Positions 1 through 11,935 of a stretch of 64,000 nucleotides of DNA are shown one piece after another. The number at the start of each line of letters is the position of its first letter. Position 1 is the stretch's first letter. The notes beneath the pieces were generated by a model, which did not search any database, had not been told where the DNA came from, and saw only the letters and a program-made list of their open reading frames with translations. A program made the position numbers and the translations under genes. The DNA is from Limonium bicolor (lineage: Eukaryota > Streptophyta > Magnoliopsida > Caryophyllales > Plumbaginaceae), in assembly GCA_023374045.1 (NCBI GenBank), contig CM041779.1, positions 146,693,485 through 146,757,484 on the forward strand, given 5' to 3'.

Positions 1-149
1 TTTGTGAAATTTCCCTTTAAAATTACAACAAAGGTGTCGTTCGGTCCAGTAGGTAGCTTAATCTTAGATGTCCAGGTAAAGCTTGATTTATTTTTTGGAA
101 AAAAAAAAGGTGTGTAATTAAAAACTTGCTTTATCTAGCAACATACCCA

Positions 150-330
150 AAACTATACTGGCAATTTGACCCAATCCGAAACCCAACCCGAACCCAAACC
201 CATACTTTTGCGCTTTATGGTCATTATTGACCCATCGGTTTTTTGGGTTGGGGTAATAATCAGCTAATTTTGTTGTTTGGGTTAGGATAGAGGTGTAAAC
301 CCATGACCTAACCCGAAACCCGAGAATACA
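150..330. repeat. Eroded CCCGAACC-rich MITE remnant
   Basis: A patch of alternating cccgaaccc / gggttgggg motifs, with ggcaatttgaccc near its left edge and gaggtgtaaaccca near its right edge. These resemble the ends and subterminal repeats of the intact hAT MITEs at 4533 and 19267. No clean terminal inverted repeat or target duplication remains, so this is a decayed relative. Confidence 0.4.
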
Positions 331-516
331 TTAGTTAATAAAAAATAAAATGTTAATTCACTTAAGTACAAGGGCAGTTGGACTATCCAACCGTTACTAA
401 TATCAACAATCTTAGTTAAACGGACGGTCGAACCAGTTGCATGTCAATTTATTAACTATTCTAACTTTACAAGATCATCTTTAGTATATTTCTCTAATGC
501 AAAACATAGAGATTAT

Positions 517-543
517 GTGGTCATACGAATTTCGTATGACCAC
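517..543. repeat. Near-perfect 27-bp palindrome
   Basis: Two 13-base arms, the left reading gtggtcatacgaa and the right its exact reverse complement, are separated by a single t. The flanks are ordinary AT-rich sequence. It could be a MITE tip, a protein-binding dyad, or the centre of a collapsed inverted repeat. No function can be assigned. Confidence 0.8.
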
Positions 544-589
544 AATATATATTTCAAACTTCACTGTGCGGTCAGTAGCTATATACAGT

Positions 590-715
590 ATAGAATTCTG
601 TACTCTGGCCAAAAAAAACTGGAACTGATGAGTGACAGGTGACTAGATCATGCCTTGGTATGACCAAGAGTACATTTTATAATAAGATGGTGGCAGACCT
701 CCGCAATTGGTCATG
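590..715 (+). repeat. Diverged relative of the 395-bp array flank
   Basis: This stretch runs parallel to 11511-11620, the right edge of the 395-bp array. Both show a tggNcaaaaaa run, then gNNctgatg, then gtgact, then aagatggtgg in the same order and at similar spacing. It is probably a fragment of another copy of the same element family lying outside the proposed MULE. Confidence 0.45.
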
Positions 716-829
716 TATTAAAAGGTTAGAGAGTAAAAGTTATCCGTCTGACAAGTCATTTTTAAAACTTGTTGGGTATATGTATCGGTGGTAAAATTTG
801 TGAAAGAAATAATTCAATGTGATATTTAT

Positions 830-1215
830 CGGTGGTAGAATTGGAACCGATCTGAACCGGAGCCGGGCAGAACCCATCTGGACTCAAAGCCGGTCGGAAC
901 GTTCCGGAATCGGTTCACAACCGACATCGCGGCTGAACATATCAAATATCAATACACATTTTGGGATTCGGGACCGAACCAGTCCGAGAACCGGAACCAT
1001 CAGTAACCGCCAATGTATTACAACTGTATAACCCGACCCTATGGAACCGACTCAGAACCGCGTTGGAAACCGGTTCAAATAGCCGTTGGTCAAACGTCAA
1101 AATGGCATAATTTTGACCCAAAGGCGTGCACTTTTTTGAGGACTGGCCGGGAACCGCCCCTGAACGAAGGGAAGGAACGCTCTGGAACCGGTCGGAACCG
1201 TTTTTTAGCGAATCA
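830..1215. repeat. GGAACCG-rich MITE-like repeat
   Basis: The words ggaaccg, cggttc and ccggtcggaac recur on both strands through this stretch, giving an imperfect inverted arrangement. The left edge ggtggtagaattggaaccgat and the dense subterminal motif resemble hAT-type MITEs. The short reading frames here are by-products of the repeats. The boundaries are uncertain. Confidence 0.45.
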
Positions 1216-2159
1216 GAAGCGAATGCAGATTCAGGAGCGGAGATTGTACATTTACATTTGCATAAAGAGCTGCTCAATTTTTGTAACAAATTAGGCCATG
1301 CTGTTGTTTATCTAAGGTCAATTTCTCTCAACACCAAATGGAGGTGAAATCCATATGAGTGAGTAAGACGCATATAAATATATATATACATATATATATC
1401 CCTATTTGTTGACACATCTGCCTAAATGAGATAAGGATAGTGGAGATTACTCCGAAAAGCGGTTAGAGTATTTTTAGGTAGGTATAGTAGGTTAGAGTAA
1501 TACAACGTTGTTATTAGTTCCTAACAAAGGGAAATGTTATTAATGATAATTCCGGATTCGAATGTTCAAAAGTGATTACGGGGTCAATAACCAAAAATAA
1601 GTAGTTCGGGTTAACACATGGATAAGGGAATACAATAGGCACCGAAATGGTTTGACGGTTTTTATGGTATTTATTTTTGTTACATGATCTTCCTCAATAG
1701 CTAAGGAATTATAGGACTGGCACAGTTTTAGGACGCTAAGTCCCCCGATATCGTATGGTGAATTTTGTGTTATTCTGACATCTGATTCATCCCGAGGATT
1801 GTCTTGGTTTCAAATGTAGAAGAATTGGTGGATAAGACAATATGGACGGTTAATATGTTCATTTGTTACTGTTTGAATTCGTGCTCGATGGTATGTATTG
1901 ATACGAATATATCACTGATAAAAAAACACAGTGACATGAATTATATAATCTTATGGTAAACTAAGAGAACTTATGTATAGTAACGATACCGTTTGCCGAG
2001 TAAACCCAAAGTCAAAGATTATAATACTCTAGATAAATTGTCACAGCAAAGAGGTAAACAGTGAATGAACTAAACTGTGGGCTGAACCACCAATTACTTA
2101 GGCTGGAGCTTCGGGAGTGAACAAAACTGCTGAAGGCCAGAGAACGAGAAATGATAAAG

Positions 2160-2390
2160 TGGGAGGTGGCAAAACATGTATGGAACCCTAAAATCCGAGT
2201 CGGTTCGACCCAAATCGGAACAGTTACCCGAAACCCACAATCAACCGGATCAAACCAAAGAACAACCACTATCCGAAATCATCCGAACCAAACAAATGAT
2301 GATCAGACCGAAGCTATCCAAAGAATAGTCAACCGAAACCTGATAATCACCTAAAATAAACCGATAATAATCCTAACTAAACCAAACCAT
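2160..2390. repeat. CCGAAACC-motif repeat fragment
   Basis: Repeated ccgaaacc, cggttcgaccc and aaccgaaac words in AT-rich surroundings, similar to the other CCG-rich patches here. No terminal repeats or target duplications are visible, so only the motif composition supports the call. Confidence 0.35.
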
Positions 2391-3099
2391 AAAATAATAT
2401 TATCATTTCTAATATATAGTTGTCTTTATCGATTCATAAGTAAAATTTCACTATTGTGTATGTATAAATTTTTTCTCGAACATGTGAAGTATTTCTATAA
2501 AATAAAATATATACACACTTTTATTAATATACTACATACGCAATAGATTGACGTACTGTAAGATGGTTGATGATATTATTGTGTCAGACTATTTATCTTG
2601 TTAATACGAAAATTTGAGAAATATGAGACATTAGAATAAATGTTAAACAGTATGTGAAAATTATTACCACATGTATAATCAAAATTACATATTACAATTC
2701 ATAAAATATATAGTTGTGTTGCACTAGCAAGTTCTGAAACAAGTAGTAAAAGCACATTTGAGTGCTTATGGGTAAACGTGTGCATGCCTCATAGATTTGC
2801 ATCATATGATTATGTGTGTGTTTCAACTTTCGTGTTATGCTTTTTCAGTATAACATAATAGTTATAATACAAGTTGATTGAGGAATGATTTTTTAAATGG
2901 TTATATTGGGAGTACATTTACAAAATTATATTTGAATTGGTGGATACAATTCTAGATCATACCCTACATACAAAATGTTCCTTCATTCCAACCCATGTTT
3001 ACCTAATGAGTAGTAATGAGTAGTAAACTTAGCGTAACATTATTCAGTTAAATGTGGTTGTTAATGAAAAAAAAATTAGTGGTTCTAAAATGACATTTA

Positions 3100-3420
3100 C
3101 AAATTTGAATCGGCACGTATCCCAACTCAAATAATTCACCCGAATTAGACTCCAGGTCCGAACAAACCAAATGCACCATTGGCTACCAAACCGTAGGAAA
3201 CCAAAAACAAAACCAACCTATTCATTGAAATCAACCAAACCAAAATACAATCGAATCGATGCAATCCGACCTGTAACTTCATAAACTCGGAAAACCGAAT
3301 TCAACCGACACATTCCGACCCTAGCTGAATATTATATAGTTCAAAACTGGCACGAAACATTGTAGACCGAACCGAAACCCAATCATCAACCCGAATTGCC
3401 AACTCTAGACGAAGTAGCCC
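3100..3420. repeat. CCGAACC-motif repeat fragment
   Basis: Another cluster of accgaattcaaccgac, ccgaaccgaaacccaa and cccgaattgcc words. It is compositionally related to the patch near 2160-2390 and to the hAT MITE at 4533. Ends are not defined. Confidence 0.35.
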
Positions 3421-4532
3421 TTGTAACACTACACACCTACTAGTTGTTGGATTGGTTGTGTGAATGAGTTATAGGTGTACTGCATGGATATGGAACACAC
3501 ATTGACTTGAACTAGTAACTCGAGGGGGTTTCAGGACGGGTTGACGGTTGCATGATGACATAATTAACAGATGTGCTTAGCCTTTTACGGCCAACATGTT
3601 AAATGCACTTACTTGATAACAACATTTGGAGTGCGGGATTGCGTACTAAGCGATACACCACATTGGAGTGCGGGATTGGGTGGTGAGTGTTATACTGCCC
3701 TTACGGAATGTATTTTGGATTATGTTTAAGAATGTGTCGAGGGAAAATGTTAGTACAATTTAGAATGTTCACGGGATTTGTTAAAGTGTTGTAGATTGGA
3801 TCAAACTATCTCTCAGATGTTGACACAATTGAGATTGTGTTGTATTTGGTAGCCTTGTAAATCACATGGGTGACTAATAACAATAACACCCATTTTAGTT
3901 GTTATGCAAGTTTAGTCCGCTGCATTGATATGTTCAAGTTTTAATCGACTAGGTCAAGTACGTGGCGAGTAACAACAACAGAGCCATGTTTTGATAATTC
4001 GAGGATCCTACAAAATGTATTATAATACCGATTAACTATATTAACAGTATTTGTCATTCTACTTTAACTTTAACCGTGCTATAGAATTTCATAACAAAAT
4101 AGTATCAAGTGTATAGCTCATGATAAAAAAATGTATTGATATATAATTTGGTAATTATACTGATGTTACTATACTTTATTTAAAGGTAAATAGCAGGCTG
4201 ATACCTATTGAACTATATATTGCTAAAATATGCTAAAACATAATTAAATATGTTTCATAATCCATTAGTATCATATATTATTGTTAATATATATGCATAC
4301 ACTAATTGATTTTAAAGAACTCAAATACGTTAAATTATATTACTGTTGGTATACTGGTAAGATTATGTCTATTATCATTTACTCATAATAGAAAATGCAT
4401 TAAGTTAAAAAAACACTATAAAATACAAGTATACAACACAACACATTATACAAAATTAATAGTAATGATATTGATATTTAGGGGGTTGGGGGAGGGGGAT
4501 GCGAATCGGTTGGTTGGGTGGTGGGTGTGTGT

Positions 4533-5386
4533 TAGGGGTGGCAATTTGGGTTAATGGGTCGGGTTGAAGCTCACCCATACCCGACCCGATTAAAATTGTA
4601 TTGACCCATACCCGACCCAATAATAGTCGGGTTACAAATTATCAACCCATACCCGACCCATATAAAATGATTAAACCCATACCCGACCCATTTAACCCAA
4701 CATAATTAGGCTATACAAAATTTAAAAGACCTGGAATTAAATTTTTTATATGATTCCTCAAACGGATTTACAAATGAATGAAATCTTACATTCAATATGG
4801 TAGATATTCCAGAGTTTTCATTATCCTCCGTCTTTTTCTTTTTCCACATACATGTCGTGCTCAGTAGCACTTAACAGAAGAAGGTGATGTGTACGCGTCT
4901 GGGCCAAATATAACTCCTTCAGAATATAGAATCAAAACATAGACAAAAATCTTCAGAGTACAGAGCGATAGGACCACAGGGAGCCGTGGAGGAGCGAGCA
5001 GCACACTGTCTTTTGACAATCCACATAACGAATACTCTTGTTTTTGCTTTATAAAGAAATACTACAAAGTAGTATTATCAAATAAACAACCTCTTATCAA
5101 AAGATAATACATAATTTGTATTATACTAATAGTAGGTTAGCACTTACTTAGTAATATATTTATATTTTTATCTAATTATTTATTTATTATTATTTTTAAT
5201 AAAATAAAATAAACGGGTCGGGTTGACTACGGGTTAGGACTATGAACCCATACCCAACCCAAAAATTTAACAGGTAACCCATACCCGACCCAATAATTAA
5301 ATGGGTCAATAATCGTGACCCAAACCCGCTATTTTCGGGTTGGGTATGGGTCGGGTTATCGGGTTGGGTAAAAATTGCCACCCCTA
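4533..5386. mobile_element. hAT-type MITE, 854 bp, complete
   Basis: The element starts taggggtggcaa and ends with the exact reverse complement ttgccaccccta. It is flanked on both sides by the 8-bp duplication gtgtgtgt (4525-4532 and 5387-5394). An 8-bp duplication with TAGGG...CCCTA ends is typical of hAT elements. Both subterminal regions are full of cccgaccc / gggtcgggtt motifs, where a transposase would bind. The AT-rich core has no coding capacity, so it is non-autonomous. The flank is itself a GT run, so the duplication is less decisive than the one at 19259-19785. Confidence 0.85.
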
Positions 5387-6069
5387 GTGTGTGTGTTTGG
5401 GGGGGGGGGGGGGGCAGGCCCAGTGTAGACCAATTTTTTCTAGCGGGTATTTGTCAGCCCAGAAATTTTAATTCAACTATTTTTCCATTTATGCGGGCGC
5501 CAAAAAAACCCGCGCAAGTTTGGCTATCCCGCAACTGTAGTAATCTTACTCTCTTTCGTCTTTTCCTTTTAGACTCCATTGACCCCTTCGTCTACCCAAA
5601 ACGAGCGAAGCGAGGTTCAGAGCCGAAGCGGCAAAACCCCGAAATTCCCCGAAGTCATAGCTACACCTACTACAACGTCCAACCGAACATCCCATCTATG
5701 GAGGTTAACGACTATGTAATATTGATGACTTGAACTGTCCTCCCAACAGCGATGGCGCGAGAGTCGGTGCCTGGATCGACCTAAACAGTCGTACATGATC
5801 ATGTTGTCAACTTTATGGCCAACAGTCGGTGGTGAGGCATGGTTAAATTTCTGCATTGGAAAGGTATAAGTAAACATTAATTCATTGTTTGCATCATCAT
5901 GATTTAATCTGATTGACGGTTCGCAATCGATATAGTATTAATTTTTAATTAAGAGATGGGTTAAACACTCGATAAATTAATTTTTTACTAGTTTTGATTT
6001 AAATTTAGTAATTAATAAGCCGTCACTTTTTGTGTTGCAAACTCAAAAGGTCTCGACTCGACACCCTGC
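5387..6069. other. Gene-free stretch with a 16-G run
   Basis: An uninterrupted G run lies at 5399-5414, directly beside the hAT MITE and its GT-rich flank. Around 5500-5660 the sequence is GC-rich and includes gccgaagcggc words that recur at the proposed MULE ends. I recognise no protein. It may be an older MULE edge or 5' flanking DNA. Confidence 0.4.
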
Positions 6070-6125
6070 CGAAGCGGCTCTCGTGCGAAGCGGCCACGGT
6101 GACGATTGACCTTCTCTCATTTGTA
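6070..6125. repeat. Left terminal inverted repeat of the MULE (imperfect)
   Basis: The first 17 bases match the right end exactly in reverse complement. The arm then diverges by an indel and resumes similarity at gattgac and ctctcattt. The word gccgaagcgg also occurs at 5616-5630, so the true tip could lie further left. Confidence 0.5.
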
Positions 6126-6210
6126 CAAAACGAAGCGTTGCAGATGTTCTGGTCTTCTTAAAGGATTTACATACAGGCCGGCGGGGCGTTATAAATTTCG
6201 ATAACAACCA

Positions 6211-6236
6211 CCCTAACCCTAACCCTAACCCTAACC
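6211..6236 (+). repeat. Short interstitial CCCTAA repeat
   Basis: Four perfect CCCTAA hexamers plus two bases. The common plant telomere unit is the heptamer CCCTAAA; this is the hexamer form. At 26 bp, about 60 bp upstream of a reading frame, it is more likely a telo-box-like promoter motif or a chance microsatellite than a relic telomere. Confidence 0.9.
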
Positions 6237-6295
6237 GTATCAAACTCCGTCCCCTTATAGGCAATCGTCGCTGTTGAGTTTCCCTCATTCAGTTC

Positions 6296-7229
6296 ATGTT
6301 TGCTAATATGGCATGCCATCACAAAATGCCTAGAAACCATGCTGAGCAAGCGTTGACGATCGATAATTCTTTCGTGAGCGAGATTGATGCTTCGATCGGA
6401 AAAGAGGCGACTGTTGTTGCGCGGATTCTATGCCCATTCGAAATAGGCACTGAATACGTAAAGGTGTATGTACGTAGCAAGTGGTGTTTACTTGGCAAGG
6501 TAGACGTCAGAATTATTTCATTCAACCACTACGCAATAACATTCCATGAAATGCGAGATTTTATCAACACACTAGAGATGGGACGGTGGCATTACAGTCT
6601 ACGGGCGATGCTGGTCCAGAGAGCGTTATCCTGTACACCACTTAAAAGCCAAGTTCCTATTCCCTGACCGTGTGGGTTCGATTTGTGGGTGTTCCAAAAG
6701 ATGAGGAAACATTTGTAATGGCCGGCTGTTTAGGGGAGATGATTGGTAGGCCAATAAAGTGGGAAGTTGTTGCTGGTGAAGAATTGATAATCAGAGATGC
6801 CGTGCATGCGTGAAGTTGGACACAAGGAAACCTCTTGCCAGAAGAGTTAGGGTTCAGACATGGGAATTGGAGTTCGAGGTTGGAGTGTTGTATGAGGAAC
6901 TGCCAATATTCTGCTACAACTGTGGTATGCTCGATCACTCATTCAGTGAGTGTGACGATACTGACAAATGTGAGAAAAAGCCGTACGAATTTGGTCCTTG
7001 GTTGCGATGGAACAGATGTGATGGTGTTGATGAAGATAAAAGAGTGATCGAGGAAGAGAGCAACACTGTAACTGCAGGCAACACATGGGTTCGCGTTCGG
7101 AACATAACTCCATTCCAGGACATGTTTCCAGGCGGGGATCGATTTAATTTAATGTACCTCGTCTTCCTAGGTTCCCTTGGGTACCCTAATTGGACATGCT
7201 GTATGTCTGCTTACTACAATTGTGTGTAA
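6296..7229 (+). pseudogene. Broken DUF4283 / zinc-knuckle protein
   Basis: Two reading frames (6296-6667 and 6810-7229), with a third frame between them, together resemble the plant DUF4283 plus zf-CCHC_4 family found in LINE ORF1 proteins and in TE-captured genes. The first part carries a segment like the DUF4283 core (WCLLGKVDVRIISFNHYAI). The middle frame reads WVRFVGVPKDEE, typical of the linker. The last part has ELPIFCYNCGMLDHSFSEC, a CX2CX4HX4C knuckle, followed by FGPWLRW. At least two frame changes and an in-frame stop near 6811 separate the parts. No LINE endonuclease or reverse transcriptase follows, so this is an isolated fragment inside the proposed MULE. A functional gene is unlikely. 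Confidence 0.7.
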
Positions 7230-7369
7230 TTTTGATGGAGTTTTGTCTATGTCTGTTATATGCCTCTCTCTGGTGCTACTAGTGGTTGGGGATTTCGTGG
7301 ATGCAACTCAATTTGGATATCTGTGTTATAAAACTTTTGTGTTTCGTTGAACTTTAACATTTGGTGGGA

Positions 7370-9090
7370 GGTTCTTCCTAACTGTTCATTATAATGCCAG
7401 CACTGTCATTATTACTATCTCTTTCTGTGATCAACATCACTTCTGTATATATGTTGTCTGTCTAGTTTGTTACAACTAGTATATTGTACGTGGGTATTGG
7501 GTCAATGTTTTCAAAGCAGTATATTGAAGTTTATCTGTTACATTGTGGGTTAATGTAAAACTGGGGTTTTGTGAATGACAGGGCAGCCATAGTACCTAAG
7601 TTCAGGCCATTTTTGGGCATTGACTGTGGTCATCGACATTACTTTTTTATCTATGTTATTGTCTGTTTATGTTTTGGTATTTGGTAAATGAATTCAAACC
7701 AGACTAGAGCATCGAATTTCAGCTGTTACACCATTGGTTAATGTAAAACTGGGTATTTATGATTGACAGTAATGCCACAGTACCTACCCATTTTTTGGGG
7801 ATTGACTGTGCACTCGTTGATTATAATGCCAGCACTGTAATTAATACTATCTCTTGTCCGGTGATTGACATCACTTCTATATTTATGTTGTAGTTTTGTC
7901 TAGTTTCACAGCTAGTGGACAATGTGGGCATTTTCAAAGTAGTATGTTGAAGTTTATCTGTTACACTGTTGGTTAATGTAAAACTGGGTGTTTTGTGAAT
8001 GACAACAATTCTATACTATGTTATTGTCTGTTTATGTTTATAACTAGTGGACAATGTGTGTATTTGGTAAATGAATTCAAACCAGAGTATCAAATTTCAT
8101 CTGTTACACCAGTGGTTAATGTAAAACTGGGTATTTATGATTGACAGAAATGCCACAGTACCTAATCTAAGGCCACCCATTTTTTGGGGATGGACTGTGC
8201 ACTCGTTCATTATAATGCCAGCACTGTAATTAATACTATCTCTTGTCCGGTGATTGACATCACTTCTATATTTATGTTGTGGTTTTGTCTAGTTTCACAG
8301 CTAGTGGACAATGTGGGCATTTTCAAAGCAGTATGTCAAAGTTTATCTGTTACACTGTTGGTTAATGTAAAACTGGGTGTTTTGTGAATGACAGCAATCC
8401 TATAGTACCAAACTTAGTATCTCTCATACGGTCATCAACATCACTTCTATATGTATGTTATTGTCTGTTTATGTTTATAAATAGTGGACAATGTGGGTAT
8501 TTGGTAAATGAATTCAAACCAGAGTATCGATTTTCATCTGTTACACCATTGGTTAATGTAAAACTGGGTATTTATGATTGACAGTAATGCCACAGTACCT
8601 AAGTTGAGGCCACCCATTTTTTGGGGATTAATGCCACAGTACCTAAGTTGAGGCCACCCATTTTTTGGGGATTTACTATGCACTCTCTCGTTTGGTCATC
8701 GTCATTACTTCTATATCTATGTTGTTGTCTCTTTATTTTAACAACTAGTGGACAATGTGGGTATTTGGTCAATGTATTCAAAGCAATGCAGTACCTAACT
8801 TGAGACCACCCATATTTTGGGCACTGGCTGTGCACTAGTGCACTTTAATGCCACCGCTGTAATTATTGCTATCTCTTGTTCTGTGATATACATCACTTCT
8901 ATATCTGTGTTGTTGTCTGTCCAGTATTACACAACTAGTGGACAATGTGGTTATTTGGTCAATGTTTTCAAAGCAGTAACTCGAAGTTTATCTGTTACTA
9001 CCCTATTGGTTAATGTAAAATTGGGGTTTTATAAACGACAGTAATGCCGCATTACCTAACTTAAGGCCATTCTATTGGCGAAGATTGTAC
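7370..9090 (+). repeat. Degenerate tandem repeats, two alternating unit types
   Basis: The word gttaatgtaaaactggg recurs near 7548, 7737, 7971, 8114, 8360 and 8551, and as a variant near 9007. Each copy sits in related blocks: gacaatgtgggNatttggt, catcacttctatatNtatgtt, gccacagtacctaa, ccaccc followed by a t run. Spacing alternates between about 145-190 and 235-245 bp, giving a higher-order period near 380-390 bp. Several units carry deletions. Small reading frames in different units (8184, 8384, 8817) are products of the repeat. No coding function is supported. Confidence 0.75.
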
Positions 9091-9582
9091 TTTTTCATTT
9101 AACAAATCTATGAGAAATTCTACAAATCTTCCATCACATAGAGAGCTCCAATATAGTTCTACCGGTGTGCTCCATGGACGGTAACATAACTACTTTAGTA
9201 ATGTATGTCATCCTCAATCGACAGATGGATGGGATTAGATGTATCACTGTCTGTTGGCCACTTCACACTAATCGTACTCTGGTATGAATGTTGCTGAACA
9301 CTCCGTCTGGACAGGGAATACTAGTCAGCGGTCTCGTTGGGAGAGGGCCCTATATATTGGCATGGAACGTAATTTATTATATGATTATAAAATATTAAAT
9401 AATAAATACTTAATACTAGTGTATTAGACTTCTATACTATACGGAACTTTGTTTATTTTTTAATTGACGAAACTTGAATTTTATATCTGGAATCAATGAC
9501 TACGATGGGCCTCGTGTTATAGTTGAAACTGAGCCTCATTAGTCTCTGAGAACGGCACATGCGTAGGGTCCGGCCCAAAACA
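9091..9582. other. Spacer between repeat arrays, no gene seen
   Basis: AT-rich linker that contains no recognisable coding sequence. Unit similarity to the 395-bp array begins abruptly at 9583. Confidence 0.5.
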
Positions 9583-11557
9583 ACAATTCTCATTTTTTTA
9601 ATTTTTTCAACTTCATGACGCCAAGTATCGAAGCGATGGTGAGGTAGCCCAACAAAATGTCTTGGCTGAATATGAGACAGGTAGCCACATCACAGGATGG
9701 GCAGGTGGCTCATTGTTGTGCTGTCGGGTAGCCCTGTAGGGGTATAATATACTTCGTACTTTGTAATGACCGCATAGTACATTTTAATGACAAGATGGTG
9801 GGAAAACTCGGGTGCTACTCAGGTCTGGTCAAAACAGCTTGGGTGGTGCCCCTAAGGGTAGCTGTATCACAGGACGGGCAGGTGGCTCAAAGTTGATCGG
9901 TGGGGTAGCCCTGTGGGGGTATAAAATCATATATATTGGACAAAAAACGGAGCTGATGTGTGCAACTTTTGTGACTGACAATTCTCATTTTTTAAATTTT
10001 TTCAACTTCATGACGCCAAGTATCCAAGCGGTGGTGAGGTAGCCCAACAAAATGTCTTGGCTGAATATGAGACAGGTAGCCACATCACAGGATGGGCAGG
10101 TTGCTCATTGTTGTGCTGTCGGGTAGCCCTGTAGGGGTATAATATACTTCGTACTTTGTAATGACCGCATAGTACATTTTAATGACAAGATGGTGGGAAA
10201 ACTCGGGTGCTACTCAGGTCTGGTCAAAACAGCTTGGGTGGTGCCCCTAAGGGTAGCTGTATCACAGGACGGGCAGGTGGCTCAAAGTTGTTCGGTGGGG
10301 TAGCCCTGTGGGGGTATAAAATCATATATATTGGACAAAAAACGGAGCTGATGTGTGCAACTTTTGTGACTGACAATTCTCAGTTTTTTAATTTTTTCAA
10401 CTTCATGACGCCAAGTACCCAAGCGGTGGTGAGGTAGCCCAACAAAATGTCTTGGCTGAATATTAGACAGGTAGCCACATCACAGGATGGGCAGGTTGCT
10501 CATTGTTGTGCTGTCGGGTAGCCCTGTAGGGGTATAATATACTTCGTACTTTGTAATGACCGCATAGTAGATTTTAATGACAAGATGGTGGGAAAACTCG
10601 GGTGCTACTCAGGTCTGGTCAAAACAGCTTGGGTGGTGCCCCTAAGGGTAGCTGTATCACAGGACGGGCAGGTGGCTCAAAGTTGTTCGGTGGGGTAGCC
10701 CTGTGGGGGTATAAAATCATATATATTGGACAAAAAACGGAGCTGATGTGTGCAACTTTTGTGACTGACAATTCTCAGTTTTTTAATTTTTTCAACTTCA
10801 CGACGCCAAGTACCCAAGCGGTGGTGAGGTAGCCCAAGAAAATGTCTTGGCTGAATATTAGACAGGTAGCCACATCACAGGATGGGCAGGTTGCTCATTG
10901 TTGTGCTGTCGGGTAGCCCTGTAGGGGTATAATATACTTCGTACTTTGTAATGACCGCATAGTAGATTTTAATGACAAGATGGTGGGAAAACTCGGGTGC
11001 TACTCAGGTCTGGTCAAAACAGCTTGGGTGGTGCCCCTAAGGGTAGCTGTATCACAGGACGGGCAGGTGGCTCAAAGTTGTTCGGTGGGGTAGCCCTGTG
11101 GGGGTATAAAATCATATATATTGGACAAAAAACGGAGCTGATGTGTGCAACTTTTGTGACTGACAATTCTCAGTTTTTTAATTTTTTCAACTTCACGACG
11201 CCAAGTACCCAAGCGGTGGTGAGGTAGCCCAAGAAAATGTCTTGGCTGAATATTAGACAGGTAGCCACATCACAGGATGGGCAGGTTGCTCATTGTTGTG
11301 CTGTCGGGTAGCCCTGTAGGGGTATAATATACTTCGTACTTTGTAATGACCGCATAGTAGATTTTAATGACAAGATGGTGGGAAAACTCGGGTGCTACTC
11401 AGGTCTGGTCAAAACAGCTTGGGTGGTGCCCCTAAGGGTAGCTGTATCACAGGACGGGCAGGTGGCTCAAAGTTCTTTGGTGGGGTAGCCCTGTGGGGGT
11501 ATAAAATCATATATATTGGACAAAAAACGGAGCTGATGTGTGCAACTTTTGTGACTG
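9583..11557 (+). repeat. Tandem array of five 395-bp units
   Basis: Period 395 bp; equivalent points fall at 9812, 10207, 10602 and 10997. From acaattct at 9583 to gtgactg at 11557 is 1975 bp, exactly five units. Each unit contains a second, older duplication: ggtagccacatcacaggatg and ggtagctgtatcacaggacg, about 178 bp apart, are diverged copies of one block. Inner units are almost identical and outer ones carry more private changes. A 76-codon frame recurs in each complete unit at the same phase only because the unit repeats; it resembles no protein I know. The array lies downstream of the transposase gene, in the 3' half of the element. Confidence 0.95.
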
Positions 11558-11935
11558 GATCATAAGTTTTCATGACGACGCAGTGTATTCTTATGAAAAG
11601 ATGGTGGTAAAACTGGGCTGATAGTCAGTTATCTGGATGGTATGCTCAAAAGTGTTGAATACTGCTTCACATAGAGGGAAAAAATAACTATTGCCAGTCC
11701 TAATGTTTTACTAGTTGGGATTAAAGAAGATTTGAAGCACTAAAGATGATGGTTGGAAAGATCTTATTGCTACTTGTCAAAGCTAGAGAAGGAATCATTT
11801 GGGTTCAAACAAGTCATGCCAAGATAATATTTGGAACGGAAAACAAGATTGAAGAGCTCAGTTTCCCAATATAGCAGACAAACCACGGGACAGCATTTAG
11901 GTAAACAGAAAGCGTCCTACCAGTACAAGGTGGCA
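11558..11935. other. Flank between the 395-bp array and the transposase 3' end
   Basis: This includes the 3' untranslated side of the minus-strand transposase gene. The first about 60 bp still resemble the 590-715 repeat. No other coding sequence is seen. Confidence 0.5.

Larger units (their letters stand above)
1..4532. other. AT-rich intergenic DNA without a recognisable gene
   Basis: No reading frame here resembles a protein family I know; the longest are under 120 codons and fall inside repeats. The sequence is AT-rich with scattered patches of CCG/CGG-rich motifs typical of hAT-type MITEs, listed separately. A short word, ttggagtgcgggattg, occurs twice about 37 bp apart near 3627 and 3664. 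I see no RNA gene, promoter or splice pattern I can defend. Confidence 0.6.

Noticed and set aside
8826..8836. gcactagtgc as the missing 5' end of the CACTA element
   Set aside because: It lies inside the degenerate tandem repeats and lacks the ccacggtt subterminal motifs.
9812..11227. Four equally spaced 76-codon frames that look like a family of small proteins
   Set aside because: They are one frame repeated by the 395-bp DNA unit. The protein changes follow the DNA repeat divergence and resemble nothing known.
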